Below are positions 24,726-37,421 of a DNA stretch of 64,000 bases, in pieces; positions within the stretch are counted from its first letter, which is position 1, and each line of letters starts with the position of its first letter. The position numbers and the translations under genes were made by a program. The DNA is from Paraphysoderma sedebokerense (lineage: Eukaryota; Blastocladiomycota; Physodermatomycetes; Physodermatales; Physodermataceae). Location of the stretch: positions 558,001 to 622,000 of the forward strand of contig JAHLJZ010000003.1 in the NCBI GenBank assembly GCA_025602915.1. The letters run 5' to 3'. The notes beneath the pieces were generated by a model that saw only the letters and a program-made list of their open reading frames with translations, was not told the origin of the DNA and made no database searches.

Positions 24726-27700
24726 TTACTCTACCCATTCAAATGCCAGTGTACCAGCGATAAACGCAAACTTTTCGCTAGCGCTTTCAATTCGTTTCTG
24801 ATATCAAAAATCAAAAGTAATGTTCAGATACCGGACTTCCAACAAATGAAATCAGAAGAAAGGAGAAGAATTTACCTGTGTAGGTTTACCGGCACCATGA
24901 CCAGCTTTAGTTTCAATTCTGATTAATAATGGATTCGGGTTATTGGGATTTTTGTGTTGCAATTCCGCGATATATTTGTACGAATGAAGTGGGGATACTC
25001 GCTGTTTTGGAAGATAGGGAACCATCAAGAGACGTAAGAAACTATTCGGGCGAGAGTTCCGGGAAGAAAACGAAGCATGAACTTACATCGTCATGGTCTG
25101 ATGTCATGAGAAGGGTACCTGTATATTGATGTGATGGGAAAGATAATAGGATAGCCTGTCAGTATCGGCGAAGCGGGTAGCGAAAAAAATTTTTGTGATT
25201 CTCTAACAAGAACAGAGCGTTAGGAAAGTAACAGAGATCAAATCATACTTGGGTAAACTTTCCCGCTTTGAACAGTATGGTAGGGGCTGTACTTAATGAT
25301 ATAATCGAAATCTTTCTGGCTATCGGGATCACCGTAATCTGATATCTAAATTTAATCAAACATGCAATATAAGCCTTGGTACATTTGGAATGAAACAGTT
25401 GATTTGGGCAAAAAAGATAAAAAATCGACAATACATACCCATGCGTGGCCAATTGTAAATTTATGGAAACGAAGCATATCTAGTACACCAACTTCAGCTA
25501 CGGCGGCACCAAATAACTCCGGAGCTTGATTGATACAAGCGCCAACCAATAATCCACCGTTGGAACCTCCATTGATTGCAATTCTACATTTGAAAGTAGT
25601 CGCATAACCAATGTTTAAAAAAGGACAGATAATTTGAGAATGTAAGAAAGTTACTTGGAAATCCCAACCCAATATGACGGCATAAAAACAAATATAACAA
25701 CTAACCGGTTGTGAGATGTGTAACCTTCCTGCACCAAGTATTTAGCCGCATGCTGAAAATCATCAAACACATTCTGTTTTTTATGCAACATTCCGTTTCT
25801 ATGCCTTAATTTCGGATGGAGTTTAGACGGTATCCTAATCAAGAGGTTGACGTAAAAGACTAACGCACCATTCTTCTCCGTACTCACCGCCACCTCTAAT
25901 ATTGGCAATTGCGATCACACCGTTAAAATGCTTAACAAATGTTATAAAGGTGGGGCTGAAATACGGTTGAATAGAGATATTGAATCCACCATAACCGTAC
26001 AAAAATGTAGGGGCCGTTGAGGTCAGTTGAAGATTCTGAAATGGCGTGGCGAGGAAATTAGTAAGCGATGAGAACATAGAGAGTAAGAGATGTTGACATC
26101 ACCTTTGGATACAACAAAAACATCGGAATTTTGGTACCATCCTTGCTCTCGTAGAAAACTTGTTTGCTTTGGAACTCTTCGCCATTGAAACCTTCAATCT
26201 TTGTCTCTCGAAATATATCACCGTGATAGCTTGCTTTTTCTTCTACCTTTTTAGATTCCAAAGATCTGATATCAAATTTGTAAATTGTCCCGGGAGATAG
26301 GAAAGATGTGAGACGGTAGAAAAATGTGGCAGACTGGCGACGATATGAGATGTTGTCAATAGTCCCTGGAAGGGGGAGTGGGAGAGCGTGCAGTAACGTT
26401 CCGGAAATTGAATAAAGGGATATGGTGTTCTGGTACTCAAAAGGTCAACACACGAAAGCAAAGAAAGCAATTTTCGGAGTTGGAAAACTTTTAAACATAC
26501 CGTAACATCACGAAGGTGACAAACGACTAGTTTATCTTGATCAACTGGAACAGCGAATTCTAGTACCTCCTTGGATTCCGGGATAACATCGACAAATCCT
26601 GCGCTAGGATTCGCAAGATCATACTTAACAATTCGGTATTTCGGCGCTTCGTAGTTTGTTTTGAAATAGAAAATTGATCCATGATTTGTGATACTAGATC
26701 AAGTTTCGTGTTAGGAAAATTAAATGTCGGAAGGAACCAGGAGCAGAACGTACTAATTAAATCCTCCTTTCCACTCATCTACAATCTTGATCCAATTCAT
26801 CCCGTTTTTAGTCATTTTTCCATCGGCAGGAGTTTTGCTAATCCAAAGCAGATTGATTGGATCACAATCTTTAGAGGTGCTCATTATGACATATTCACCG
26901 CAGTCAGAGTGTTCGGCGGAGAACATATAAGTGGGATTTTGAGGATCTGAATGGATAATCTCATCATCGGATTGCTTAGTGCCAAGAACATGATAGCATA
27001 GCTAAGTGATAACATGTGAGTAAGCACAGTAGCGGTGACGATATGATCAACGAAAGGAAATACCATGGAATTTAAATTAGCGCCAGTTTCAGTGCCCAAA
27101 TCTGCTGCGTCAATCTCGGGATAACGATGGTAAAAGAATCCGTTTTCGTCGTTTGTCTTTAGAGCAACTGGTTAATCACAAGTAAATAAGCAGTTCAACA
27201 AGATAAAAAAATACCCAATTGACCCCAGAAAACTTGACAAAGTCGATTTTGTCCGCCAAGTCAGTTTTGTCATCACATTTTTTGACATGAATTGTGCTCC
27301 AGTCACTTCCGCTTTTCGACAAAGTATAACCGAAATACTTTCCATTTTCAGAGAAGCTAAAGCTCCCTAGCGCGACGGTGCCATCGGCACTGAGAGTATT
27401 CGGGTCGAGAAACACTTCAGGCTTCTGTTCCGAGGTAGCAGCTGTCGACGAGAATGGGATCTTGTATAGGATACTTTGAGGCTGTAAACCGCTGTTATGA
27501 AAATAATAATACGAATCACCGTAGTGCTTCGGACATCCATATTTTTCGTAATTCCATAATTCAGTGAGCCTAAAAAAAAAGAAGACACAACCAATTAACA
27601 CAACTCATCATAATGCATCAGATATGTGGCGAGTGCGGTCATACTTTTTCTGGAATTTCTCTTTCACGTCGAACTGTTTCAAATATTCATCGGTTATTTT

Positions 27701-28212
27701 GTTTTGGGCATCAACAAAGGCCTGGACAGATCGGATTGACATTGAAATGAAATGAACGGAACGATCAGCAACAGCGGTTAGAATCTCGCCGATAATACTA
27801 GGAAAGTCAAAGCCATTTATGTATCTATACCTTTGTCTCTTCAGAATCAGGATTTTCGAGCCATCGGTATGGGTCTTGAACTGTTGACGCAAAAATTTGA
27901 TCAGACGACAAGAAAAGGACAAAAGTAGGAAGGTTACGGGTTGTTAACAACAGTATGCAATATACACAGTGCCGCATTCTAAATAGCAAACGTACCTTGT
28001 CGGCCATGCAAAATGTCCACGCAGGATTCGTCACGACGAATGGAAGGATAAGTAATACCGGACTTGCGAATCACCATTGTAGATTTTCTTTTACTTAAAG
28101 TTAGTGGAGGGGATTTTGCAACGACGCAAAGGGGATATTTATTGCGGGGGGTGAGTTCAAAGGCAATTTTTTTGCAGAAATGATTAAAAGTACTCGATTG
28201 CAGACGCATCAT
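24726..28212 (-). CDS. Prolyl oligopeptidase (serine peptidase S9A)
   Basis: Cleaves short peptides after proline, usually in the cytosol. Many exons give about 750 residues. The conserved start is [17 protein letters not shown], then [20 protein letters not shown], the family's opening. The beta-propeller part has [20 protein letters not shown] and [20 protein letters not shown]. The catalytic domain has [32 protein letters not shown] and [16 protein letters not shown] with the nucleophilic Ser. LLMTSDHDD carries the Asp, and [13 protein letters not shown] the His; all three catalytic residues are present. The end is [12 protein letters not shown]. The first ATG pair is at 28212 and 28209, while the family-conserved start is at 28077. 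The extra 45 residues ([18 protein letters not shown] and onward) are basic with few acids and could be a mitochondrial presequence. Confidence 0.92.
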
Positions 28213-28802
28213 GGTCTGGCATTTTTCTTGGGCGCGCAAATTGTTTGAATATGTCGTGTGATGTGAATATCAGAGCTGTGTGATGAGCTGACTAAACAAT
28301 TTGATCTATGATTCTAAACACTGAATTATATTTATAACATAAATTTTAGTACTAATTTCTTGAATGTGACTCGGGGCTGTTTTCATTTCAGTACCAGCCA
28401 CTAGGCACTAGGTGAAATAGCTATCCATATTCGCTGAAAAATGCTTTGGTTTTTCGAGAACTGGATCACTCGCAACTGGAATGATCGTCTTCTGCCATTA
28501 ATAAGTCATTAATATGTTAGATTCAGTATGAATTTGTCCATAGTAACGAAGTGAGGATGCCAGTATCCGTCATTATTGCATAAAATAAATATTATCCACA
28601 AAGATTTTCTAAGTGGACATTCTTCAAAGTGATAGTTCAATTCTTAATATGAATCACTCACTCTGTACATCGTTTAATTATTGCACAAAATTCACCAGCA
28701 AAGGGCAAAGTAGCGCGATGAATATCTGACTTCATTTATTTCCCTTCTTCCCGCCTCCGACAAGCTCTCCCCAGTGTCTAGCATACTTCACAAAACTACG
28801 TA
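28213..28802. other. Divergent promoter region
   Basis: Shared upstream region of prolyl oligopeptidase (minus) and an F-box-like gene (plus). A/T-rich; a C/T-rich run near 28740-28775 lies just upstream of the plus-strand start. No other feature seen. Confidence 0.4.
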
Positions 28803-30618
28803 ATGTCAGATTTTCCTGTTGAAGTGATTCAAGTAATCATCGGTTTCTTAATCCATAGGAGCCGTATAAAAGCTAGCTATTTAGCATCCCTTGAATTAGT
28901 GTCCAGGCGATGGAAATCCGCTGGTTTGTTTCTTCGATGCTTTTCGGTATGGCACATATACTTACGCTTTTCTTTCCATCTCATGGCAGCATGCCCTTTC
29001 TGGAAGGACTTTGTTTATGTTGATTTTCCCGGACTGCGGTTGTCACAAGTTGAATCTGAACTCATGATTTCAAGAACGAAAAAGCTGCACACCCATACCT
29101 CAGAGTTTTGTGATTTCGACGCTAAGACCAATATTTTTTCATGGCGAAATTACTTCAGGGAGCGATGTATTGAGACTATAAACAACCGAAAAGATGCGGA
29201 ATTCTCACTGAAAGATATGTTGGTGAGGGGATACCAAATAGCATTGCAATCGCAGTTGAGATATTGTAAGACCGATGAAGACGATGGTGGAGAATTATGG
29301 ACAGAAATTGATATTCAAAGACTTCAAAGTTTACCCGACTACTTTTGCCATATTCGTAATGATATCTATAAGTGTTTAGCTTTTGAATCCGAATACGCTT
29401 ACGCTAAAAAATTTCTTCTTCATCGTATCTATGCTGTCTTCTCATCTCGTTTCGGCCGTCCCCAATTTGCTTCGCCCTTAGAAGCGTCCCATTCTTCTCC
29501 TTTCGTCCCAGTTTCATTAATCCCCTTCGTAAACATTGTTCATCACTTCCCAGCATCCAATCCTTTGACATCCGACGCATTCATTGTAGCTGCCACATTC
29601 ATTCAAAAGGAACCGTACTGTTTATCATTCACTGAACCCGGTCTGTATACCTGTCTGAAATGGGATGGGAGCAGTTTCAGAGATGACAGTTCAATTGGGA
29701 TGGTGTTAGGCGAACCACCCGGCGGCAGAACGGAACGAGAAGAAGAAGAAAAGGTGTCTTTAAAAATCAGCCTTATCCATGAGGGGATAGATGTAGGGAA
29801 ATCGAACGAAATTGACAGAATCGGCAGAGTGATGATGCATGTTGTGTGCGCGGAAGATGATGCATGGCAAGAATCTGACAATTTGAAAAGCGAGTACGCA
29901 AAACGTATGATTTCCTATCTCATTTGGGACGCCCCTTTTCCCTTTTGTCTGAACACTCTATTCCTTATCACTAGTCAAGATTCGACACGGTCTTTCGGCT
30001 GCGGTCCTCGATTATTCAGCCTCCTCTGACTCGAAGGAAATCGTTAAATTCAGTATTGCTCGGGCATTTGTTTTACAGAACGGATATCTCGTCGATACGG
30101 AAGATTCCTCTGTTATCAAAACTTCGACTTCGTTTGAGACGCACACGATTCAGTTTGATCGCCCAGCTTTTGAGATACCTTGTAAATGGGCGCTGCCTGT
30201 TTCACTTTCTGTTAGAGATGTCCAATATGAGACTTTTGCTGCAGCGTACGTCCCACAAGAGTTACGCGCAATCGAAAACCTTGTTGCAGTTTTAGATACA
30301 ATCGGATGCGGAAAGGTGATGGTGTTGAAAGATATCGGATGTATCATTGGCTATTTATGTCATTCGCGGACAGCATGCGAAGCTGATACAAGAGAAAAGG
30401 CCGAGCGGAAGAGCGGAGACGAGTGGTTAGGGATTCACCCGATTTGGCAGCATTTGCTGGTTAGTATTTTCTCATCACAGTCTCCGGTGCAATTTCACCT
30501 CTTATACCTTTTAATGGATTCTGAATAGGATATCGACGTAAATGGCAATCATAAACCAAGCGAGATGACAGTTGATGAACTGTTTGAGATTGAGGTATTA
30601 CATATTAAGTCACTCTGA
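28803..30618 (+). CDS. F-box-like protein of unknown target
   Basis: Probably an adaptor of an SCF ubiquitin ligase, on the strength of its N-terminus only: DFPVEVIQVIIGFLIHRSR then SLELVSRRWKSAGLF matches the F-box pattern. Three exons give about 560 residues. A long exon runs to 29900. A GTATGA donor there joins an acceptor at 29979 (CACTAG) in frame, giving KLKIRHGLSAAVLDYSAS and continuing to HPIWQHLL. The last exon (about 30529-30618) encodes DIDVNGNHKPSEMTVDELFE and stops at 30618. No leucine-rich or WD repeats are seen. Cys residues in DIGCIIGYLCHSRTACEADT are scattered and do not make a known zinc motif. The central part is mixed alpha/beta by composition. Substrate unknown. It is the second F-box-type gene in 10 kb, with no sequence similarity to the first beyond the motif. 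Confidence 0.65.
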
Positions 30619-31275
30619 TTGCGTTAAGAGGCGTTTTGCATTAGATATCTTTACTCTCGTATTGGTCGGAAGAGTGTGGCCGCGAAAATTGAGATAAATT
30701 GATGCTCCAACAACCTGTGTTTGTCTAATATTGCGATGGTTGTGAAAAACACTCAAAAACTGGGACATCAATTTATGTCCCTTATATTTCAACAACTATT
30801 TAACTTGTTCATACGGGCCAATAATATATAAGTATAATTGTGTCTTTATTATTTATAATCCAAGTTAGAATAGTTCGGAAAATCGTACTCCATTTCAAAA
30901 ATTTGAATTATGATTAGAGCTGATGTAAATATATGCATGTAACAACTCGCGCTGCCTCGTATATTTGTTGTCCTTCATTACCTTCCAATTGACATTCCTC
31001 CTCCTTCATGAATTCACTGTAGTGACGTATTTTATCACAGAAGTGGGTAGATTGAATTTGTATTATAAGATATAGAAAAGTTAAAGTATAACTGATTCAT
31101 TGATATTGATCGACTGAAGGCGCGATATCCGATGCCCATATTCATTTTTCCAATCCCATCAGCCATATGCATGTTTTTAAGCAAGAATATCTAGCTATCT
31201 ATAAAAATCCAAACTTAGATCAGACTTTGTTTTATTATTTTATCCACGAGGCTTAAACAAGTAAGCTCATCAATA
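30619..31275. other. Intergenic A/T-rich spacer
   Basis: About 0.65 kb between two plus-strand genes. No gene, tRNA or clear regulatory site is seen. Confidence 0.4.
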
Positions 31276-33176
31276 ATGACATCAGAGATCCATCCTGATA
31301 TGGAACGCACTGGCACTGCCGCGACAATAGAAAATCGAACATTCTGGGGCGATGCATTCTATTTATCGGTAAAAGGATTAAACTTCTATGTTCTCCAATT
31401 AATCTTATTGAAGACGTCCAGTATCAGTTTTCATCCACTTTATATCTTCAGAACAACGACAGTAACACACTATCAACATTGATGAATTTCAAGCATTCTG
31501 ACCCGTCGGGAAGGATCGCCCCTGGTAGGATAGCTCAACTACAGACGGCAGAAGAAAACGGCCGATATCCTTCGGCAAAGAGACCACGCCGGAATATCTT
31601 GCGCAGAGTGGTAAAACCCTTTTGATTTCAGCATTTGCAGGCAATGTCAATCTTATAAGGCAACAAAATACTAAAAGTTAATCCTGTTATTTCACCTCAG
31701 TGGCCTCGCAATATTTATAGTCGTCTGACCCTCATACTGGCTGTCCTTCAATCTGCCGTTCTGATCGCCTTTGAAATCGTCATTCTAACTTTACATGCGA
31801 TTCAAGCTGGTTACCTCAATCACGCATTCACCAAAGATGGATATAATATATCCAATTCCACGATATTATATCATTGCATTTTCATATTCGCCTTAGTATT
31901 TTCTTTGATTATTGCATTCGATACAGTGATGCACAAAAACAACATTGAAATGGTTGCTTTCGTGTTATTTCAGTATTTGGGTGTGGCTTACGCCATAATT
32001 CAACTTGTTCAGCATGCTTCCCTCTCTGGTGATTTCGATTTGATTTTTCAGTTGTCCTCGGTCAAAGCAATATTGACTTTTGTCTTATATAGAAAAAAGC
32101 AAGGAACACTTATCGGAGCATAATTTTCACCATAATAGTCAAGGATTCGAGGTACGTTCTATTTCGAAATAAAATTTACCACGATAAAGTCATTGAAAAT
32201 TTCTCGAACGGAATGGCTCTTTAGATCACGGTCCTAGTTGTGCAGACTACATGCGCAATATTGTTCACATTTTTGCATTACAAATTGTTAAACGTGTTTG
32301 GCTGGCAAAGTGAGTATTCCTACTTTTTTTCTTATTCAGTTCTTTGTCGATTGTCCTGACTCACTGTGTATTTTACAGTTTATCGAAAAATTGGAGCAGA
32401 TGTGCGAACGAGGGATATGTACAAGTGGTATCAGATTATGCTCGCATTTATAAAATTTGATTTCTTTTTTGCAGTCGGTAATTAAATGTCACATTGTCAT
32501 TAAAGCTTTGAGATCCAACGCGATTAACCTGCAACCTATACAGCTTATTGCCTTAGTTTAATATCTCTTGTGGTCTATGGGTACCCAAGCTATTGGATCA
32601 ATATTTGCATTGGACTGGGTGGAGTAGTGATTTTTACGCTGTTAGGTCTTGTTGGCGTATGTAGAATATGCTGCCTCATCGTCTGATTCTTTCTACGGTC
32701 GAGCTCACCTCACTTCTCATTTCCGCAGATTCGTCGAGAGTCGAAATTGTTTATGATGATATTCTTGGGATTATTGGGACTGGCATTCATCTATCTGTGT
32801 CTGTTCTTAGCGGATATGTATAATGGCCATGATGCCCGCTTCGATAACCAACGAAAATTCCTGACATTCTTTGGTAATTTTTCATTCATCGTTATCGTAT
32901 ATCATACAGTCCATCAACCTAATGTATTCTTTGCATGTGCGACTTCAGTCGTGATCAATATGACCTTAATCATTGGAACAATCATCACTGCTGGCTTCTG
33001 CATAAATAATTTTGGAAAGGGGCTAAAAGAGCAAAGTGAGTACATGCTTACAATGTCATACTCGAAATGATCATCTGCTGATTCAGTTTACAGTGGACGA
33101 TTACAATCATCGAAAGCGGTTTGCTGCCCAAATTGAAATTGAGAAGGATGCCGCTGAAATCGACGGAGTTTATTAA
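31276..33176 (+). CDS. UPF0658-type Golgi membrane protein
   Basis: A multi-pass membrane protein of the fungal UPF0658 family, placed in the Golgi in fission yeast; its molecular role is not known. About eight exons give roughly 400 residues. Exon 1 encodes a hydrophilic head (MTSEIHPDMERTG). The next exons give a basic segment (YPSAKRPRRNILRRVWPRNI) followed by the first helices: LILAVLQSAVLIAFEIVIL, then FIFALVFSLIIAFDTVMHKN and EMVAFVLFQYLGVAYAIIQL. Further on, VLVVQTTCAILFTFLHYKLL and the family signature IYRKIGADVRTRDMYKWYQ then IMLAFIKFDFFFAVG are clear. Helices continue through WINICIGLGGVVIFTLLGLV to SVVINMTLIIGTIITAGFC. A short charged tail ends at 33176. The signature block makes the family call strong. 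Confidence 0.85.
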
Positions 33177-33569
33177 AATTATGTCCTTCGGCGTCACTTT
33201 GTCTTGGTTGTACATTTGTAATGTTTAGGAATGTTGTGCCCCTTTTAGGTTTAATAGGAATGGAACTTTATTCTGGTTGCGGGCGCATTGGTTAGTGGAT
33301 TCCGACAGCCCAATCGAATAAATTATCGAATGGTCACCCGTGATATATGTAATTATACATAAAGAAGACGGTTGTTAAATAAAAATTGTTTCTTTTTTAT
33401 GATTATTACAGTTCTCACTATCACATGATTGTTGGACGGCTTCTAATCGTGCCAGTTCTAAAATCTGTAACTGGAGCCACACCTGATCGCGTGCAGGTGA
33501 ATATCGCCTTTACGTGTTGTCGAACTTGGACTTTGAATCTTGCGCAAACAGGTCGTTTCTAAATTCGAT
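33177..33569. other. Intergenic spacer
   Basis: Between two plus-strand genes; no further gene supported. Confidence 0.4.
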
Positions 33570-35561
33570 ATGGCCGATAGGTTTAAATTGGGGAAAAACT
33601 CTCGAAAATCGAAGAACTCTTCCTCAGCCCCTGCATCTTTGCAATCTCGTAGCTTCAGGTTACCGAGCCAATCGAGGCTCTCGACTAGCGAGACCAAGTC
33701 GAAACTAGATAAGCCTGATCAGTCCGAATGCGACAAAATCAAAGGTTCACTCAAATCAAATATAGAGCATAGCAAATTATCTTTCACAGCAAAACCTGTG
33801 AATCAGAACAACATTGTACCACCAAACCCTCAAAGCAACGCTTCCTATGTATCCTCGTCCGAATTCAACTGTCAAAGCTCGTCTGTAAAATTACCTAGCC
33901 AGCTATCGACACATGCATTACAGCCCAAGAAAAAATCGAAAGTAGCATCTTCTAGTTATAACCGCAACGATCTTTCTAATTCCGGACTTGCCTCTGTTCC
34001 TGGCAAACCTGCTTACTCACAATGCAGTTCAACATTGGTTTCTCCGTTTTCGATTAAATCGAAGCCGCTGTTGTCACTCGATTCGTTCTCGCAGAATTCC
34101 TCCCCTCCAAATCCTTCCCGTCCGCTAAAAGCTTCTGCTCCGTTGTTTAATTTTGAAAAGAGTACAAAGTCGAAACAAGAGATTACCATCACGGAATTTA
34201 ATATTAGCAATTCGCCACCTTGGGATGGACTTGCGCGGGAATTTGAAAATGAGGATGAGGTAAACAATAGAGAGGAAACAAACGATGCCGAAGAAACTTA
34301 TACAAGAGACGACGAAGATGCCACGGAAGACGAATTTTGGAATTCATCGAAAAGTCGATTCATAATCACGAATGTCAAGGCTTTGTCATTGTCACAAGAT
34401 GACGCCGTGCCTCAATCTCGTGAGAAAGGCAAAAATGGTGATAGGGTAACAGAATTTCATGGAAAGCTGATTATCCCATCAACAACAGTTGAGTCTTCTC
34501 TAAATGTGTTCCAATCCATCGATGATGATATGGGCCTCTTGGCGAAAGAGAAATTCATATTCCCAAAGCAGTCAAGGTCGAATCAAAAGTTAAACTCTAC
34601 TATGCAGGAAGGATATCAAGACGATGATGATGAAAGTTCGGCAACAACTTCTCAATTTCACAAGAAATTTACACTTCCTTCCTCAAACAATTCAAATCCT
34701 GTCAATGCAGTTTTCCCACCCTTCGAATCCCCGACCTCATCTCATGAAAATGATGTTTCATCCCAAAACATTCCCAAATTCGTTGTTAAAGGCCGCCATG
34801 ATACGTTATTTGACGATTCAAACGGAACTGTTAAGCTAAGCGAGTCCCACAGGAAGGTCTATACTGGTGGGGTTGTGACCCAGCCGAGAATCGATGAATC
34901 TTCAGTCGGAGACAGCAATAGCAGGAGAGTACGAAATTCATCCCACGCTAATTCAAGGTCTGTTATATACAGCTTATATCTTGAATTTACCTTTGTATCC
35001 TCAGTCTACTTCTCTCTGTTCATCCCACAGGACCGGCTACTCAGGACGGTTAGCCAAGCTTTTGAATCAAGAGTGTTCAGACTTGCGATTTTGGTTGAGT
35101 CGATACAAATTTACAGTCAACGGTACAATTTTTTTCCTTTAGCATACCAGTCTTCCTTGCCTTTTTTGCATTAAAACTCGATTTGATCCATATTAGAGCC
35201 ATTATCGGACACTTTGCTCCTGACAGTCACCGTAATACCTCATTCATTTTCCCCTTTTACGTCAAATTTCCATCTTGCCACAATCACACGCCTTCCTGAT
35301 TTAAATTCTCAGCGGTACTCTTCCTCTTTGCACTCACTCTTCCAACAATCTAAGCAGGTGTTATTCCTGCTTTCACTGCCATTCGACAAACAATCAGATC
35401 AGTACGATTCATTTATATTTCAATCTAAAGAATGGATCAACATGGAAGATGGTGATGTGATTGAATGCTTCGATCCAATAGAGTATGTGACCATGAAAGA
35501 AAAGGTTGGTAGCATTGATTTGCTGCTAACACTAAGGCGCTGGCGCAAAGTCTTGCGGTGA
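33570..35561 (+). CDS. Uncharacterised protein: long disordered region plus C-terminal beta-rich domain
   Basis: I do not recognise this gene. The start at 33570 gives MADRFKLGKNSRKSKNSSS. The first exon codes about 465 residues of Ser/Asn/Lys-rich, probably disordered sequence with acidic patches (ENEDEVNNREETNDAEE and QDDDDESS). Three near-repeats stand out in it: FHGKLIIPS, EKFIFPKQS and FHKKFTLPS, each aromatic-x-(K)-hydrophobic-x-hydrophobic-P, spaced 40-60 residues apart, which look like short docking motifs. After introns near 34965-35030 and 35120-35196 comes a compact part: TGYSGRLAKLLNQECSDLRF, then DTLLLTVTVIPHSF and DGDVIECFDPIEYV. The DVIECFDP strand followed by a basic end (LLLTLRRWRKVLR) is reminiscent of OB-fold edges in DNA-repair scaffolds, but this is weak. 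Likely nuclear. Confidence 0.6.
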
Positions 35562-35804
35562 ATGCTGATGCTAAATAACCCATTAATGTGATAATTGAGC
35601 CTGTACTATATATGTAAATGAATCGTAACTCCTGTAGATCAGTCATATTTATAATAATGTATGTATTGACCATTAGAATTCATTAATTGATGATATTCAG
35701 CAAAGTCTAAGAAACATTAACTCGTCCTTCACGATCCGCATCCCAGAGATTACGTTATCTCAATATTATATACACAATCTGCTCTGGCTGTATCAAAATT
35801 GTTA

Positions 35805-36883
35805 TCACCTTATCAATGACAAAAACTCCTCCCTCGTTTTCACGTCATCCTTGAACACTCCAACCATACTGCTAGTAACCGTTTTTGAACCCGTCTTTTG
35901 TACACCTCTCATCACCATACACATATGACTGGCCTCCATTACCACCGCCACACCCTTAGGGTCGAGAAACTCATATAAAGTATCAGCTATCTGTTTAGTG
36001 ATGCGTTCTTGAACTTGCAAGCGCCGACAGAACGTTTCGGCGATTCTAGCGAGTTTGGAAAGGCCGATCACCCGACCATTAGGAATGTAAGCGATATGTA
36101 CCTATTGCGAAATGGCGAACGGACATTAAGGTGAGAAGAGCGCTACAACCATATATAGATCAGGCAGAATTATTTACCTTTCCATAAAACGGTACTAAAT
36201 GATGTTCGCACAGCGAAAATATATCTATATCTTTTACTATTACCATTTCTTCATGATCTTCTTCGAATATGGCATTATTGATCACATCTACATTCAGAAT
36301 TTCCCTCGTCAGAATTTCTCCTAAAATGTGCACACAACGTGGAAGAACGAGAAGCAACCAACCATCTAAGTTCTCCTCGTAACCTTTTGTCAGAAACATT
36401 AACGCTTTAGCATATCTTTCAGGTGTCTTCCGAAGTCCTTCCCGGTCAGGGTTTTCACCTATGCATTCTAATATCGTTCTCACAGCACCACTTAACTTAT
36501 CTAAACGTTCACGTTGCAGCGAAGGGGATTCACACTTCCTGTCCCGAGTTCCTGAACCTATGACAAAGTGTTAATTCGGGTGTTTTGGTGGAGGTTCGGC
36601 CAATGACTCACTGGAGCGGGTTTCATCTGGAAACAGGAAAATGAGAATTACCTGGATAGCACAACCCGTCAAACTCTACAATACCCATTACTGAACCTGC
36701 AGAAGGTACAATAGAATCCGATGAATTAGAATTCGATGTGTTACTTGAGTTACTGGACTCACTAAGAGTCGGACTGCGTCTTCCATTTATGTCGTCTGAG
36801 TAGCTGAGTTTTTTCAACGGCATGTGCGGGCGACCATGCATGGAACACTCTTCACAAGGTGCGTCTAGACGGTGGTCGTGCAT
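35805..36883 (-). CDS. GTP cyclohydrolase I
   Basis: Converts GTP to 7,8-dihydroneopterin triphosphate, the first step of folate (and pterin) synthesis, as a decamer in the cytosol. Several exons give about 270 residues. The start at 36883 gives a His/Cys-rich head ([20 protein letters not shown]) and a Ser/Asn-rich linker not found in short family members. The enzyme domain has [20 protein letters not shown] and [20 protein letters not shown], then [20 protein letters not shown] (zinc Cys and the His pair). Next are [20 protein letters not shown] and [13 protein letters not shown], then [19 protein letters not shown], whose Cys completes the zinc site. It ends [11 protein letters not shown] and EEFLSLIR. 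All active-site residues are present. A CACGTGATTGG block (E-box beside an inverted CCAAT) lies about 85 bases upstream of the start, near 36969. Confidence 0.95.
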
Positions 36884-37421
36884 TATAATTCAAAATATGG
36901 AAGAAATGAAATTCTGTCTTGAGAAATGTGAGAATTGGTGTTCCGACAAAGGTTTGTTTTTGGACCGACACGTGATTGGTTGGTTGAATTCGCTGGGAAT
37001 GGCGCCGATTGTTCTCTGATCATCACAACTGATATGGCCGGATCTTGTACAATCTTGGTTACTATCATGTTTAAGAGAAGCTAATGAAGTACATATGCCC
37101 GGAAAAGTGATGACTGCAGGACCCTGATAATAACATACATGGATGAAGAAGCGTCATTCAACTGACCCCTTTGTGCCTGGTTAGGACAAAGACAAAGTAC
37201 AAAGAACATTGACAGGGGTTAACACAATGCCTTCTTGGATATTTATAACATTCTTTGATCAACTAAAGTGTCGCTCCCAATATCAGATTTTCGATTGTAC
37301 TAGTGCAATTGCCCTTGCTTGGGTTGGTGTCTTCATTTTGGCGCGCAATCTAACTGATATGGCTTGCCATCTTCTTAACAGAGCTTCTCAGTCAGGTAAG
37401 ACAAGAAAGGGCATTGAGAAA
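36884..37421. other. Divergent intergenic region
   Basis: Between GTP cyclohydrolase I (minus) and a tentative mitochondrial-type gene (plus). It holds CACGTG beside ATTGG near 36969-36980. An open frame starting at 37209 runs into the downstream gene and could be extra N-terminal sequence. Confidence 0.35.

Noticed and set aside
28950-28995. A 43-base intron (GTATGG to GGCAG) in the F-box-like gene
   Set aside because: Removing it shifts the frame out of the better-looking coding sequence.
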